Assembly (NCBI RefSeq): GCF_900105475.1
Contig: NZ_LT629777.1
Location: 1,860,001-1,924,000 of the forward strand
Length of the DNA stretch: 64,000 nt
DNA from: Pseudomonas asplenii
GTDB lineage: Bacteria; Pseudomonadota; Gammaproteobacteria; Pseudomonadales; Pseudomonadaceae
Reading direction: 5' to 3'
Positions 26,923-34,660 of the stretch are shown here, in pieces; position 1 is the first letter of the stretch, and every line of letters starts with the position of its first letter. The notes below the pieces were generated by a model, which was given only the letters and a program-made list of their open reading frames with translations, was not told the DNA's origin and made no database searches. The position numbers and the translations under genes are program-made.

Positions 26923-28833
26923 ATGATTCGACTTCAGAACCTGACTTTACAGCGTGGCCCGCAACGTCTGCTAGAAGACGCCGAGCTGACCCTGCACGCC
27001 GGCCAGAAAGCCGGCCTGATCGGTGCCAACGGTGCCGGCAAATCCAGCCTGTTCGCCCTGTTGCGGGGCGAGCTGCACCCGGACTCGGGTGACTGCTTCC
27101 TGCCGGTCGATTGGCGTATCGCCCACATGCGCCAGGAGGTCGATACCCTCGAACGCCTGGCGGTCGACTATGTGCTCGATGGCGACGTGCGTCTGCGCCA
27201 GGTGCAACGCGACCTGGCGGTCGCCGAAGCCGCCCACGATGGCGCGGCCCTGGCACGTCTGCACTCGGAACTCGACAGCGCCGACGGCTATACCGCCGAT
27301 GCCCGTGCCCGCAAGCTGCTGGCCGGGCTGGGGTTCACCAACGAGCAGATGGATCGTCAGGTCGGGGACTTCTCCGGTGGCTGGCGGATGCGCCTGAACC
27401 TGGCGCAGGCACTGATGTGCCCGTCGGATCTGCTGTTGCTCGACGAGCCGACCAACCACCTCGATCTCGATGCGATTATCTGGCTCGAAGACTGGCTCAA
27501 GAGCTACCCGGGCACCTTGCTGCTGATCTCCCACGACCGCGATTTTCTCGACGAAGTGGTCGATCACGTCGCCCATGTCGACCAGCGCAAGCTGGTGCTC
27601 TATCGTGGCGGCTACAGTGCTTTCGAGCGCGCCCGTGCCGAGCGTCTGGCCCAGCAGCAACAGGCCTACGAGAAGCAGCAGGCGCAACGTGCGCACATGG
27701 AAAGCTACATCGCCCGCTTCAAGGCCCAGGCCACCAAGGCCCGTCAGGCCCAGAGCCGGATCAAGGCCCTGGAGCGGATGGAAGAGTTGTCGGCGGCCCA
27801 TGTCGATTCGCCATTCGACTTTACCTTCCGCGAGTCGCACAAGATCTCCAGCCCACTGCTGGACCTCTCCGATGCGCGCCTGGGTTATGGCGAGAAAACC
27901 GTCCTGGAGAAGGTCAAGTTGCAACTGACCCCGGGTGCCCGCATCGGTCTGCTCGGCCCCAACGGCGCGGGCAAATCGACGCTGATCAAGAACCTCGCCG
28001 GCGATCTGTCGCCCCTGTCGGGTCGCCTGACCCGGGGTGAAAACACCGTGGTCGGCTATTTCGCCCAGCACCAGCTCGATTCGCTGGATGCCAAGGCCAG
28101 CCCGTTGCTGCATCTGCAGCGCCTGGCGCCGACCGAGCGTGAACAGACTCTGCGCGACTTCCTTGGTGGCTTCGATTTCCGTGGCGCGCGCCTCGACGAA
28201 CCGGTGCTGAATTTCTCCGGCGGGGAAAAGGCCCGGCTGGCCCTGGCCCTGATCGCCTGGGAACGCCCGAACCTGCTGTTGCTCGATGAACCGACCAACC
28301 ACCTCGACCTGGAAATGCGCCTGGCGCTGACCATGGCCTTGCAGGAGTTCAGCGGGGCGGTGCTGGTGGTTTCCCACGATCGTCATCTGCTCAAGAGCAC
28401 CACCGATAACTTCTTCCTGGTCGCCGACGGCAAGGTCGAGGAGTTCGATGGTGACCTGGATGACTACGCCCGCTGGCTGGTGGAATATCGTCAGCGCAAT
28501 GCGCCGGTCAGCAGCACGCCGGTCAATCCCGACAAGACCGACAAGAAGGCCCAGCGTCAGGCCGCAGCTGCATTGCGTCAGCAGTTGGCGCCCCACAAGC
28601 GCGAAGCCGACAAGCTTGAAGCCGAGTTGGGCAAGCTGCATGAGCGTCTGGCGAAGATCGAGACGAGCCTGGGCGACAGCGCGATCTACGAAGCCGCCCG
28701 CAAGGACGAGCTGCGTGATCTGCTGGCCGAGCAGGCCAAGCTGAAAGGGCGCGAATCCGAGCTGGAGGAGGCCTGGATGGCAGCCCTGGAACTGCTGGAA
28801 GGTATGCAGGCGGAACTGGAGGCGTTGTCCTGA
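26923..28833 (+). CDS. ABC-F family ATPase (YheS-like)
   Basis: A 636-residue soluble protein with two ABC domains and no membrane part. Walker A motifs are GANGAGKS (34-41) and GPNGAGKST (about 345); signatures are FSGGW and FSGGEKARL; both have Walker B LLLLDEPTNHLDL. A linker between domains (the P-site tRNA-interaction motif) is present, followed by a C-terminal coiled coil from about residue 530. ABC-F proteins act on ribosomes. The start at 26923 (MIRLQNLTLQRG) is the family N-terminus. Confidence 0.95.
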   Translation: MIRLQNLTLQRGPQRLLEDAELTLHAGQKAGLIGANGAGKSSLFALLRGELHPDSGDCFLPVDWRIAHMRQEVDTLERLAVDYVLDGDVRLRQVQRDLAVAEAAHDGAALARLHSELDSADGYTADARARKLLAGLGFTNEQMDRQVGDFSGGWRMRLNLAQALMCPSDLLLLDEPTNHLDLDAIIWLEDWLKSYPGTLLLISHDRDFLDEVVDHVAHVDQRKLVLYRGGYSAFERARAERLAQQQQAYEKQQAQRAHMESYIARFKAQATKARQAQSRIKALERMEELSAAHVDSPFDFTFRESHKISSPLLDLSDARLGYGEKTVLEKVKLQLTPGARIGLLGPNGAGKSTLIKNLAGDLSPLSGRLTRGENTVVGYFAQHQLDSLDAKASPLLHLQRLAPTEREQTLRDFLGGFDFRGARLDEPVLNFSGGEKARLALALIAWERPNLLLLDEPTNHLDLEMRLALTMALQEFSGAVLVVSHDRHLLKSTTDNFFLVADGKVEEFDGDLDDYARWLVEYRQRNAPVSSTPVNPDKTDKKAQRQAAAALRQQLAPHKREADKLEAELGKLHERLAKIETSLGDSAIYEAARKDELRDLLAEQAKLKGRESELEEAWMAALELLEGMQAELEALS

Positions 28834-28939
28834 CGGACACGTCCCGCCGCCGTTATCGGCAGGCCAAGAAAACGGTGGTCAAGTCCACGCCTTCGGATTA
28901 GCTTAGAGGTTTGTGACAACTCTTGATCCGAGGTGCGTG

Positions 28940-29572
28940 ATGCTGCTTGAGACATGGCTGGCCTTTTTCGCTGCATGCTGGGTGATCAGCCTGTCTCCTG
29001 GGGCTGGTGCCATTGCCTCGATGTCCAGTGGCTTGCAATACGGTTTCCTGCGCGGCTACTGGAACGCCCTTGGTCTGCAATTGGGGTTGGCGGCGCAGAT
29101 CGCGGTGATCGCTGCCGGCGTTGGCGCGATTCTCGCGGCATCCTCCACGGCCTTCTACGCCATCAAATGGTTCGGTGTGATTTACCTGGTGTATCTGGCG
29201 GTCAAGCAATGGCGTGCGCTGCCCAGTGACATGACCGAAGAGGCGGCGATTCGTCCGGTCGGCAAGCCCATGACCCTGATGTTGCGGGGCTTCCTGGTCA
29301 ATGTGAGCAACCCCAAGGCCCTGGTGTTCATGCTCGCGGTGCTGCCGCAATTCATCGATCCGCATGCGCCGTTGGTGCATCAGTACCTGATTCTCGGGGT
29401 CACCATGATCGGTGTCGACATGATTGTCATGGCCGGCTACACCGGCCTGGCGGCCAAGGTCCTGCGTTTGCTGCGCACACCTCGCCAGCAGCGCCGGATG
29501 AACCGGACCTTTGCCGGGCTGTTCGTGGGCGCGGCGGGTTTCCTCGCAACCTTGCACAAGGCCACGGCCTGA
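28940..29572 (+). CDS. LysE/RhtB family amino-acid exporter
   Basis: A 210-residue inner-membrane protein with six hydrophobic segments. It has the family motif SLSPGAGAIASMSSGLQYGF (residues ~16-35) and the NPKALVFMLAVLPQFI block. LysE family members export amino acids such as lysine, threonine or homoserine lactones; the substrate cannot be told here. The ATG at 28940 has a GTG directly before it and GAGGTG upstream. Followed by a strong terminator. Confidence 0.93.
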   Translation: MLLETWLAFFAACWVISLSPGAGAIASMSSGLQYGFLRGYWNALGLQLGLAAQIAVIAAGVGAILAASSTAFYAIKWFGVIYLVYLAVKQWRALPSDMTEEAAIRPVGKPMTLMLRGFLVNVSNPKALVFMLAVLPQFIDPHAPLVHQYLILGVTMIGVDMIVMAGYTGLAAKVLRLLRTPRQQRRMNRTFAGLFVGAAGFLATLHKATA

Positions 29573-29590
29573 GGCGCAAGGGTGCAAAGA

Positions 29591-29617
29591 AAAAGGCGAC
29601 TCGAAGTCGCCTTTTTT
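29591..29617. terminator. Bidirectional terminator between the LysE gene and the lipoprotein operon
   Basis: AAGGCGACT and AGTCGCCTT form a strong stem with A/T runs on both sides, so it can end transcription from both strands. It lies between convergent genes. Confidence 0.92.
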
Positions 29618-29630
29618 GTGCCACGCGTAA

Positions 29631-30377
29631 TTACTGCAGAATCCTGGCCGGCTGATCCGGCGGCAGGTTGTTGCGTTGCAGCGGTGGGCGTGTATCCGGA
29701 TACAGGTCCGGTCCGCCCAACTGCATGCTCAACTGCCGTGCGACGTCCTCGCCCAGGGCCTTCGACACATCGCGTACCACCCGCGGACGGTTCAACGACA
29801 CCCGGATGTCCCGGCTGTTGACCAGCTTGGTGTCCTGGCCTTCACCCATGGCGGTGAACGCCGAGGTGATCTCGTAGGTCCGGGTGTTGATCAGGCTGAA
29901 ATCACCCACCAGTGTCAGGCCCAGCACCGCCGAGTAGCTGTTGGTGTTGGCCAGTTCATTGATGTCCTGGGTGAAGTCGATATCCGACACCGTGCCGAAC
30001 AGCACGTAGTCGGCGCCCTTGAAGCTGCCGCCCTTGATCCGCTTGATGACGTCGTAGACGTCACCCTTGGAGTTGGACGTATAGGGCGTACCCTGGACCA
30101 ACTGGAACATGCCGCTACGCAGGATCTCGCCCTTGATATCGCCGGTGAACTTGCGCAGTTCGCCCTGCTCGATATAGCTGCTGCGGCTTTCATACTCGTC
30201 GTAGCTCGCCGAACCGGAAGCACCGTAATAGCTCTGCTGGTAGTTGCTGCGTGCCGAGACGCTGCGGATGTACTGCTCCACTTGTGCCTGATACGCCAGG
30301 TCGGCCACTGCGACCTTCGGTGCGGCCTGCACGCCAAAGGCCCAGGCCAGACCGATAATGCCAATCCATGCTCGCAT
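29631..30377 (-). CDS. CsgG/HfaB-like periplasmic protein
   Basis: A 248-residue protein started at MRAWIGIIGLAWAFGVQAAPKVAVADL: a signal peptide without a lipobox Cys. The body shows CsgG-family features, GELRKFTGDIKGEILRSGMFQLV, ADYVLFGTVSDIDF and FSLINTRTYEITSAF. CsgG itself is a lipoprotein that makes the curli secretion pore; this one lacks the acylated Cys and no curli genes are near, so it is unlikely to be a curli pore. It ends the four-gene operon, 2 bp after the LpoB-like gene. Confidence 0.8.
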   Translation of the reverse strand: MRAWIGIIGLAWAFGVQAAPKVAVADLAYQAQVEQYIRSVSARSNYQQSYYGASGSASYDEYESRSSYIEQGELRKFTGDIKGEILRSGMFQLVQGTPYTSNSKGDVYDVIKRIKGGSFKGADYVLFGTVSDIDFTQDINELANTNSYSAVLGLTLVGDFSLINTRTYEITSAFTAMGEGQDTKLVNSRDIRVSLNRPRVVRDVSKALGEDVARQLSMQLGGPDLYPDTRPPLQRNNLPPDQPARILQ

Positions 30378-30379
30378 TG

Positions 30380-30970
30380 TTAACGCTCCGTGGTTTTGCG
30401 GATCTCTTTCTCGTCCATCCATTCGGCCAGGCCGCTTTCGACGTCGATCAGTTGCAGGCTGAACTTGTAGAACACGTCCTTGTAGTCGCTGCTGCGCTTG
30501 ACGATCGAGCTGATCGAGCCTTCCAGGCGGTACTTGGCGGCGATCATGTTGCCGGTCTTGCTGACAGTGCTCTTCTTGTACAGACCGCTCTGGTTCTGCA
30601 GCTTCAGTTGGTCGACCTGGCTTTGCATCTCGGTGTTGTCGCTGGCGAAGCGGGCAGTGCCGGACTTCATCAGTTGGGTCTTGATCGAAGTGGTGATCTC
30701 ACGGGTATCGATGTATTCGCTGGTCTTGTTCTTCACGTCATACACCTGGACCACCGGACGGCCTTGCAGCACACCGGATTGAGCCAGGGAACGGGTCATG
30801 GACTCGGCAATCATCTGCAGGTCGGTGGAGCCGAACTCGTTGGTGACCAGCTCGACGGCCTTGGTATCGCCGTAGCTGATGTTCTTGCCGCCGAGGACTG
30901 GCGAGGTGTTCTGGGCACAACCACTGGCCAGCAGGGCAACGACGGCGATGAACGAAAAACGTGCAAACAT
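30380..30970 (-). CDS. LpoB-like outer-membrane lipoprotein
   Basis: A 196-residue lipoprotein with a lipobox ASGC (Cys18) after MFARFSFIAVVALL. The mature part matches the LpoB family: GDTKAVELVTNEFGSTDLQMIAESMTRSL, VYDVKNKTSEYIDTREITT and LEGSISSIVKRSSDYKDVFYKFSLQLID. In E. coli LpoB activates the synthase PBP1b from the outer membrane. In P. aeruginosa PBP1b is activated by LpoP, a different lipoprotein, so the role of this protein is open. Its neighbour is the YcfL-like gene, as in E. coli (ycfL-lpoB). Confidence 0.88.
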   Translation of the reverse strand: MFARFSFIAVVALLASGCAQNTSPVLGGKNISYGDTKAVELVTNEFGSTDLQMIAESMTRSLAQSGVLQGRPVVQVYDVKNKTSEYIDTREITTSIKTQLMKSGTARFASDNTEMQSQVDQLKLQNQSGLYKKSTVSKTGNMIAAKYRLEGSISSIVKRSSDYKDVFYKFSLQLIDVESGLAEWMDEKEIRKTTER

Positions 30971-31011
30971 GGAGAGGTTCTCTTCAAGGGGGCGCAAGGA
31001 GTGGCGTTGCA

Positions 31012-31386
31012 TCAGGGCGTCTTGACTTCCAGGCGGAAGTCGGTGGCCTTGGGCGTCGGAGCGATGGCGGGCAGGAAGGTGCTCTGGGCGCCATACAGGC
31101 TCAGGGTCTTCCAGGTTTCTTCATCGGCGACCGGGAAGCCGTCGTTACCCAGCCAGGCAAAGCGGTAGTACATCATCTTGTTCTTGGTGCGGGTGTTGCT
31201 CAACTGCACCTTGACCGTCAGGAAGCCGTTTTCCCGGGCAACGCGGATGGCACCCACCTGGATGTCTTCCATTTCGCCCATGGCGACGATCTTGCTCGCG
31301 GCGCTGCCCGGCGCCGGTGGTGGCGCAGGCGTCGCACAGCCGGCCAGCAGGGCCAGCGCAACGACAGCAGTCAGTTTGAAACGCAT
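31012..31386 (-). CDS. YcfL-family lipoprotein
   Basis: A 124-residue protein started at MRFKLTAVVALALLAGC, with lipobox LAGC (Cys17). The mature domain has GEMEDIQVGAIRVARENGFLTVKVQLSN and RFAWLGNDGFPV, which fit the YcfL family. In E. coli ycfL lies just upstream of lpoB, and this pair repeats here, supporting the call. It probably sits in the outer membrane facing the periplasm. Function is unknown. Confidence 0.87.
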   Translation of the reverse strand: MRFKLTAVVALALLAGCATPAPPPAPGSAASKIVAMGEMEDIQVGAIRVARENGFLTVKVQLSNTRTKNKMMYYRFAWLGNDGFPVADEETWKTLSLYGAQSTFLPAIAPTPKATDFRLEVKTP

Positions 31387-31403
31387 GGAAAAAGACTCCG
31401 TTC

Positions 31404-32801
31404 TCAAGGTTGTTTGATAGTGGCCACGGCGGTCGGATTGACGCTCGGGACCCGTTGCGCCGCCAGGCCGCTGGTGAATACCTGGTTGCCGATGGCACGC
31501 AGGCTGATGACCTGGTAGCGCTGATCGATCGTGACCTTGACCAGCGAGCCGCCGACGGCGCTGGGCAGCGACACCTGGTGTTCGCCTTTCTTCAGACGCA
31601 GGCGCACCACCTGGGTGGTGTCCGGCAGGGTACGCCAGGTGCGGGTGTCGGCGCCTTCGAGCACGGCGGAGGTGAGGCCCACGGCCAGGCCCGCCATCGG
31701 ATTGACCTTGTTCAGGTTCTTCTGGGCGATGCCACGGCTGATCGCCCGCACGCTGCTGCGCAGGATGATGCCCGGCATGTCGTCGCGCAGCGCGCGGCTG
31801 GACATGGCGGTCGTGCTGTTGAGGGCCGTCAGGTTGACCTGCTGGCCGTCGACGCCGATCTGGCTGAAGCCCGGGGTCGAGGTGTCGGCCTTGATGATCG
31901 GGAACGACAGCGGAGTGATGACCACGTTATTGGAGATCAGCAGCGGCAGTGGGATGCGGATCGAGTCGCGGGCTGGAGCCAGGCCGCTCTGCACGACGAT
32001 CAGGATGTCACTGTCATCGTCCTTGGCCGCCGGCTTGTCGAGATTGACCAGGGCCTGTTCGAGCAACGGGGTGTTGGGACGCAGTTCGGCCGCCTGGCGA
32101 TAGCCTGGCGCAGCCAGATCCTTCTCGCCGAGGGCTTCATAGACGTAGCCGGCCAGGTAGTGACTGAAGGCGCTCTGGTAGCTGTTCTTCAGGCTGACCA
32201 CATCGGGTGCGTCCAGGCTGGCCACCGGGTAGCCCTTGAGGTCCTTGTACTGGGTCTTGATGCCTTCCTTGTCGGCTTCCTCTTCGCGCTTGAGGTATTG
32301 CTTGTCACGCAGTTCGGCGATGACCGCTTCGCGCTCGTGGGTCTTCTTGATCGCGGTACGGGCGCTTTCGAAGTCATTCGTGGCGAGGAAGTTCAGCGCC
32401 ATCTGGGTGGTCAGCATGACCTTTTCGTAGTCGTAGCCTTCGTAGCGGCGGACCTTGTCGTTGACCAGGAAGCTGCCGAACTGGGCGGCATACTTGGCGT
32501 AGTCGAGCTTGACCGCATCTTCCCACTGGCCGACGACCTGGTCGGCGCTGCCCCAGGCCTTCTGGCTACCGGCGATATCGCCCTTGGCCCGCAGCAGCTC
32601 GCCTTTCTCGAAGAAAAACAGCAGATCGCGATCTTCTCCGGTGTTGTTCTTCTCCAGCAGCGCCAGCGCGCCATCGACGTTGCCGGAGGCCAGTTGCTGG
32701 TTGGTTTGCGCAAGTTCGCTGTCGTAGTTGCGGAACACCGAGCAACCGGACAATAGGGTCACGGCCCCAAGGGCGATCAAAAGGCGGGTGCTGGGTGTCA
32801 T
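31404..32801 (-). CDS. COG3014 family lipoprotein, copy 1
   Basis: A 465-residue lipoprotein (MTPSTRLLIALGAVTLLSGC, Cys20). ATG 32801 is preferred over 32810 because AGGGAAG is well spaced from it. A TPR-like region (LASGNVDGALALLEKNN, LLFFFEKGELLRAKGD, AFSHYLAGYVYEALGEKDLAAPGYRQA) is followed by a beta-rich C-terminal domain (SGLAPARDSIRIPLPLL, DTRTWRTLPDTTQVVRL). It starts the operon with YcfL-like, LpoB-like and CsgG-like genes, 17 bp from the next. COG3014 has no assigned function. Confidence 0.85.
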   Translation of the reverse strand: MTPSTRLLIALGAVTLLSGCSVFRNYDSELAQTNQQLASGNVDGALALLEKNNTGEDRDLLFFFEKGELLRAKGDIAGSQKAWGSADQVVGQWEDAVKLDYAKYAAQFGSFLVNDKVRRYEGYDYEKVMLTTQMALNFLATNDFESARTAIKKTHEREAVIAELRDKQYLKREEEADKEGIKTQYKDLKGYPVASLDAPDVVSLKNSYQSAFSHYLAGYVYEALGEKDLAAPGYRQAAELRPNTPLLEQALVNLDKPAAKDDDSDILIVVQSGLAPARDSIRIPLPLLISNNVVITPLSFPIIKADTSTPGFSQIGVDGQQVNLTALNSTTAMSSRALRDDMPGIILRSSVRAISRGIAQKNLNKVNPMAGLAVGLTSAVLEGADTRTWRTLPDTTQVVRLRLKKGEHQVSLPSAVGGSLVKVTIDQRYQVISLRAIGNQVFTSGLAAQRVPSVNPTAVATIKQP

Positions 32802-33184
32802 GAGCGACATCTTCCCTGATGGTGAAAAAAGCCGGAGGGCGGGCCTGGCTGGATGAACCCATTGGCAGGCGAACTCTATCCTGACAATTCCTCATTAAAA
32901 GAGGAGCTTTTATTACTTTTGCCCATAACGCGGCGCGGCATTATAGGCAGTGATTGCTGGCTATGTAATGGCTTTTTGCTCCAGAAGTGATGGCTTATTG
33001 AGCCTTGCGCGGTTGTGATACCCGATCACGTTAAAGGGCCGTGTGTTGTGGTGTCGGCGTGTCGAGGGACGAAGATGGTGTAGGCGTCGGCATCCGTTTC
33101 AGCCGGAAAAATCGGGGGATTGGTGGGTGTTTGCTCATCTGGCGTGGGCCGATGCAGGGTTGTCCTACCCCTGCGCAAGAAACA
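32802..33184 (-). promoter_or_regulatory. Intergenic region upstream of the lipoprotein operon
   Basis: A 383-bp gap without a credible gene. The best signal is a TATAAT box on the minus strand at 32940-32945, about 140 bp from the operon start, but its -35 (TTACAT) is poor, so activation is likely. The stretch 32880-32960 is AT-rich. The remaining part, toward the second COG3014 gene, shows no terminator hairpin, so read-through from that gene into the operon is possible. Confidence 0.45.
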
Positions 33185-34534
33185 TCAGGGTTTCGCTCCG
33201 GCCGATTGAGTTGCATAGCCGCTGACGAATACCCGCTTGCCGATGAGCCGCAGGCCGATTACCTGGAACGGTTGGTCGATGTTGAAAGTGATCGCTTCGG
33301 CCTGGGGCAGGCGCACCTGATGCAGCCCCGGCTTGAGTCGCAGGCGGACGACGAAGGTATTGTCCGGCAGGGTACGCCAGGTCCGCGTGTCGGCTTGTTC
33401 GAAGGGGGCTTCGGCGATTTGCTTGGCTTCTTTCGGATGTTTCTGGTTGTACTGGGCCTGGACCAGCGCGTGGGCGTTGGCACGTAGGCGGGTGCGTTGA
33501 ATGATGCCTGGCATATCATCCCGCAGGGTACGCAGGGACATGTCGGTGATACTGTTGAGCAGGTTCAGTGGCTGCTTATGACCGTCGATGCTGGCGGAGT
33601 CTGGCTGGGGCGTTGAGTTGTCCGGCACCAGAATGGGAAAGGACACGAAGGAGGTGATGGTCTGGCCGTCATTCATGGGTACTTGAATGGGTAGGCGTAT
33701 CGAGCTGCGGGCCGGTGCCAGCCCGGTCTGGACGATGATCAGCACATCGCTGCCGTCCTGCGCCCGAGGGGGTTTGCCGAGGTTCGCCAGGGCCTGCTGG
33801 AGAAACCCGATGTTCGGCCGCAGCTCTATGGCCTGGCGATAACCGGGCGCCGCCAGGTCGCGTTCGCCCAGTGCCTCGTAGACAAATCCAGAGAGGTAAT
33901 GGCTGAAGGCACTCTGGTAGCCGTTCTTCAGGGCCAGCACCTGTGGCGCATCGAGGATCTGCACGGGGTAGCCCTGCAGGTTCTTGTAGCGCAGATCGAT
34001 GCCTTGCTGGCGGGCCTCGGTCTCCAGGCGCAGGTACTCTTGGTCGCGCTGCTCGGCAATCTGCGTCTCGCGTTCGTGAGTCTTGCGGATATCGACGCGG
34101 GCACCCTCGAAGTCATTCAGCGCCAGGCGGTTGAGGGCCATCTGGGTGGTCAGCATGACCTTTTCGTAGTCGTAACCATCGTAGCGACGCACCTTGTCAT
34201 TGATCGCCAGGCTGCCCAGGGTGGCGAGGATTTTCAGGTAGTCGATGTCCGTCGAGTCTTCGCGCACCACCACCGCGCGGTCCGCCGCCCGCCAGGCTGT
34301 CTCGCTGGCGGTCAGGTCGCCCTTGGCCCGCAGCAGCTCGCCCTTCTCCAGGTAGTACAGCAGGTCCTTGTCGTCCCAGGGGTTGTGGCGTTCGAGCAGG
34401 GACAGGGCCTGGTCGGCATTGCCGGCGCTCAACTGCTCGTTGGTCAGTTGCATTTCGTAGTTGTAGTCGCGGTAGATCGCGCAACTGCTCAACAGGTAGC
34501 AGAGCAGCAGGGGGGTGAGCAGGCGCCAAACCAT
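33185..34534 (-). CDS. COG3014 family lipoprotein, copy 2 (tandem paralogue)
   Basis: A 449-residue lipoprotein (MVWRLLTPLLLCYLLSSC, Cys18). It aligns along its length with the copy at 31404-32801: NDKVRRYDGYDYEKVMLTTQMALN, THERE, YQSAFSHYLSGFVYEALGERDLAAPGYRQA, GLAPARSSIRLP and ADTRTWRTLPD are nearly identical, while N-terminus, linkers and C-terminus differ. It lies on the same strand, 383 bp upstream, giving a tandem duplication. It may be a specialised copy for a different partner. Confidence 0.85.
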   Translation of the reverse strand: MVWRLLTPLLLCYLLSSCAIYRDYNYEMQLTNEQLSAGNADQALSLLERHNPWDDKDLLYYLEKGELLRAKGDLTASETAWRAADRAVVVREDSTDIDYLKILATLGSLAINDKVRRYDGYDYEKVMLTTQMALNRLALNDFEGARVDIRKTHERETQIAEQRDQEYLRLETEARQQGIDLRYKNLQGYPVQILDAPQVLALKNGYQSAFSHYLSGFVYEALGERDLAAPGYRQAIELRPNIGFLQQALANLGKPPRAQDGSDVLIIVQTGLAPARSSIRLPIQVPMNDGQTITSFVSFPILVPDNSTPQPDSASIDGHKQPLNLLNSITDMSLRTLRDDMPGIIQRTRLRANAHALVQAQYNQKHPKEAKQIAEAPFEQADTRTWRTLPDNTFVVRLRLKPGLHQVRLPQAEAITFNIDQPFQVIGLRLIGKRVFVSGYATQSAGAKP

Positions 34535-34660
34535 GGTTTTTAGTGTCTTCCTTGCAAGCGTTGCACGCGGCTATTTGTCCCGCTGTACCGCGTAGCCCTT
34601 GAGTGAGGCGCGGCGAGAAGGAACAATATGTTACTTCGCATTTCCATTTAGGTTGTTTCA

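Noticed and set aside
29631..30377. Curli secretion (csg) locus
   Set aside because: Only a CsgG-like gene is present, without lipobox, and no CsgA, CsgB, CsgE or CsgF homologue adjoins it.
34535..34660. Fur box upstream of the FTR1-cytochrome gene
   Set aside because: The AT-rich stretch near 34627-34655 shows no convincing match to the 19-bp consensus.
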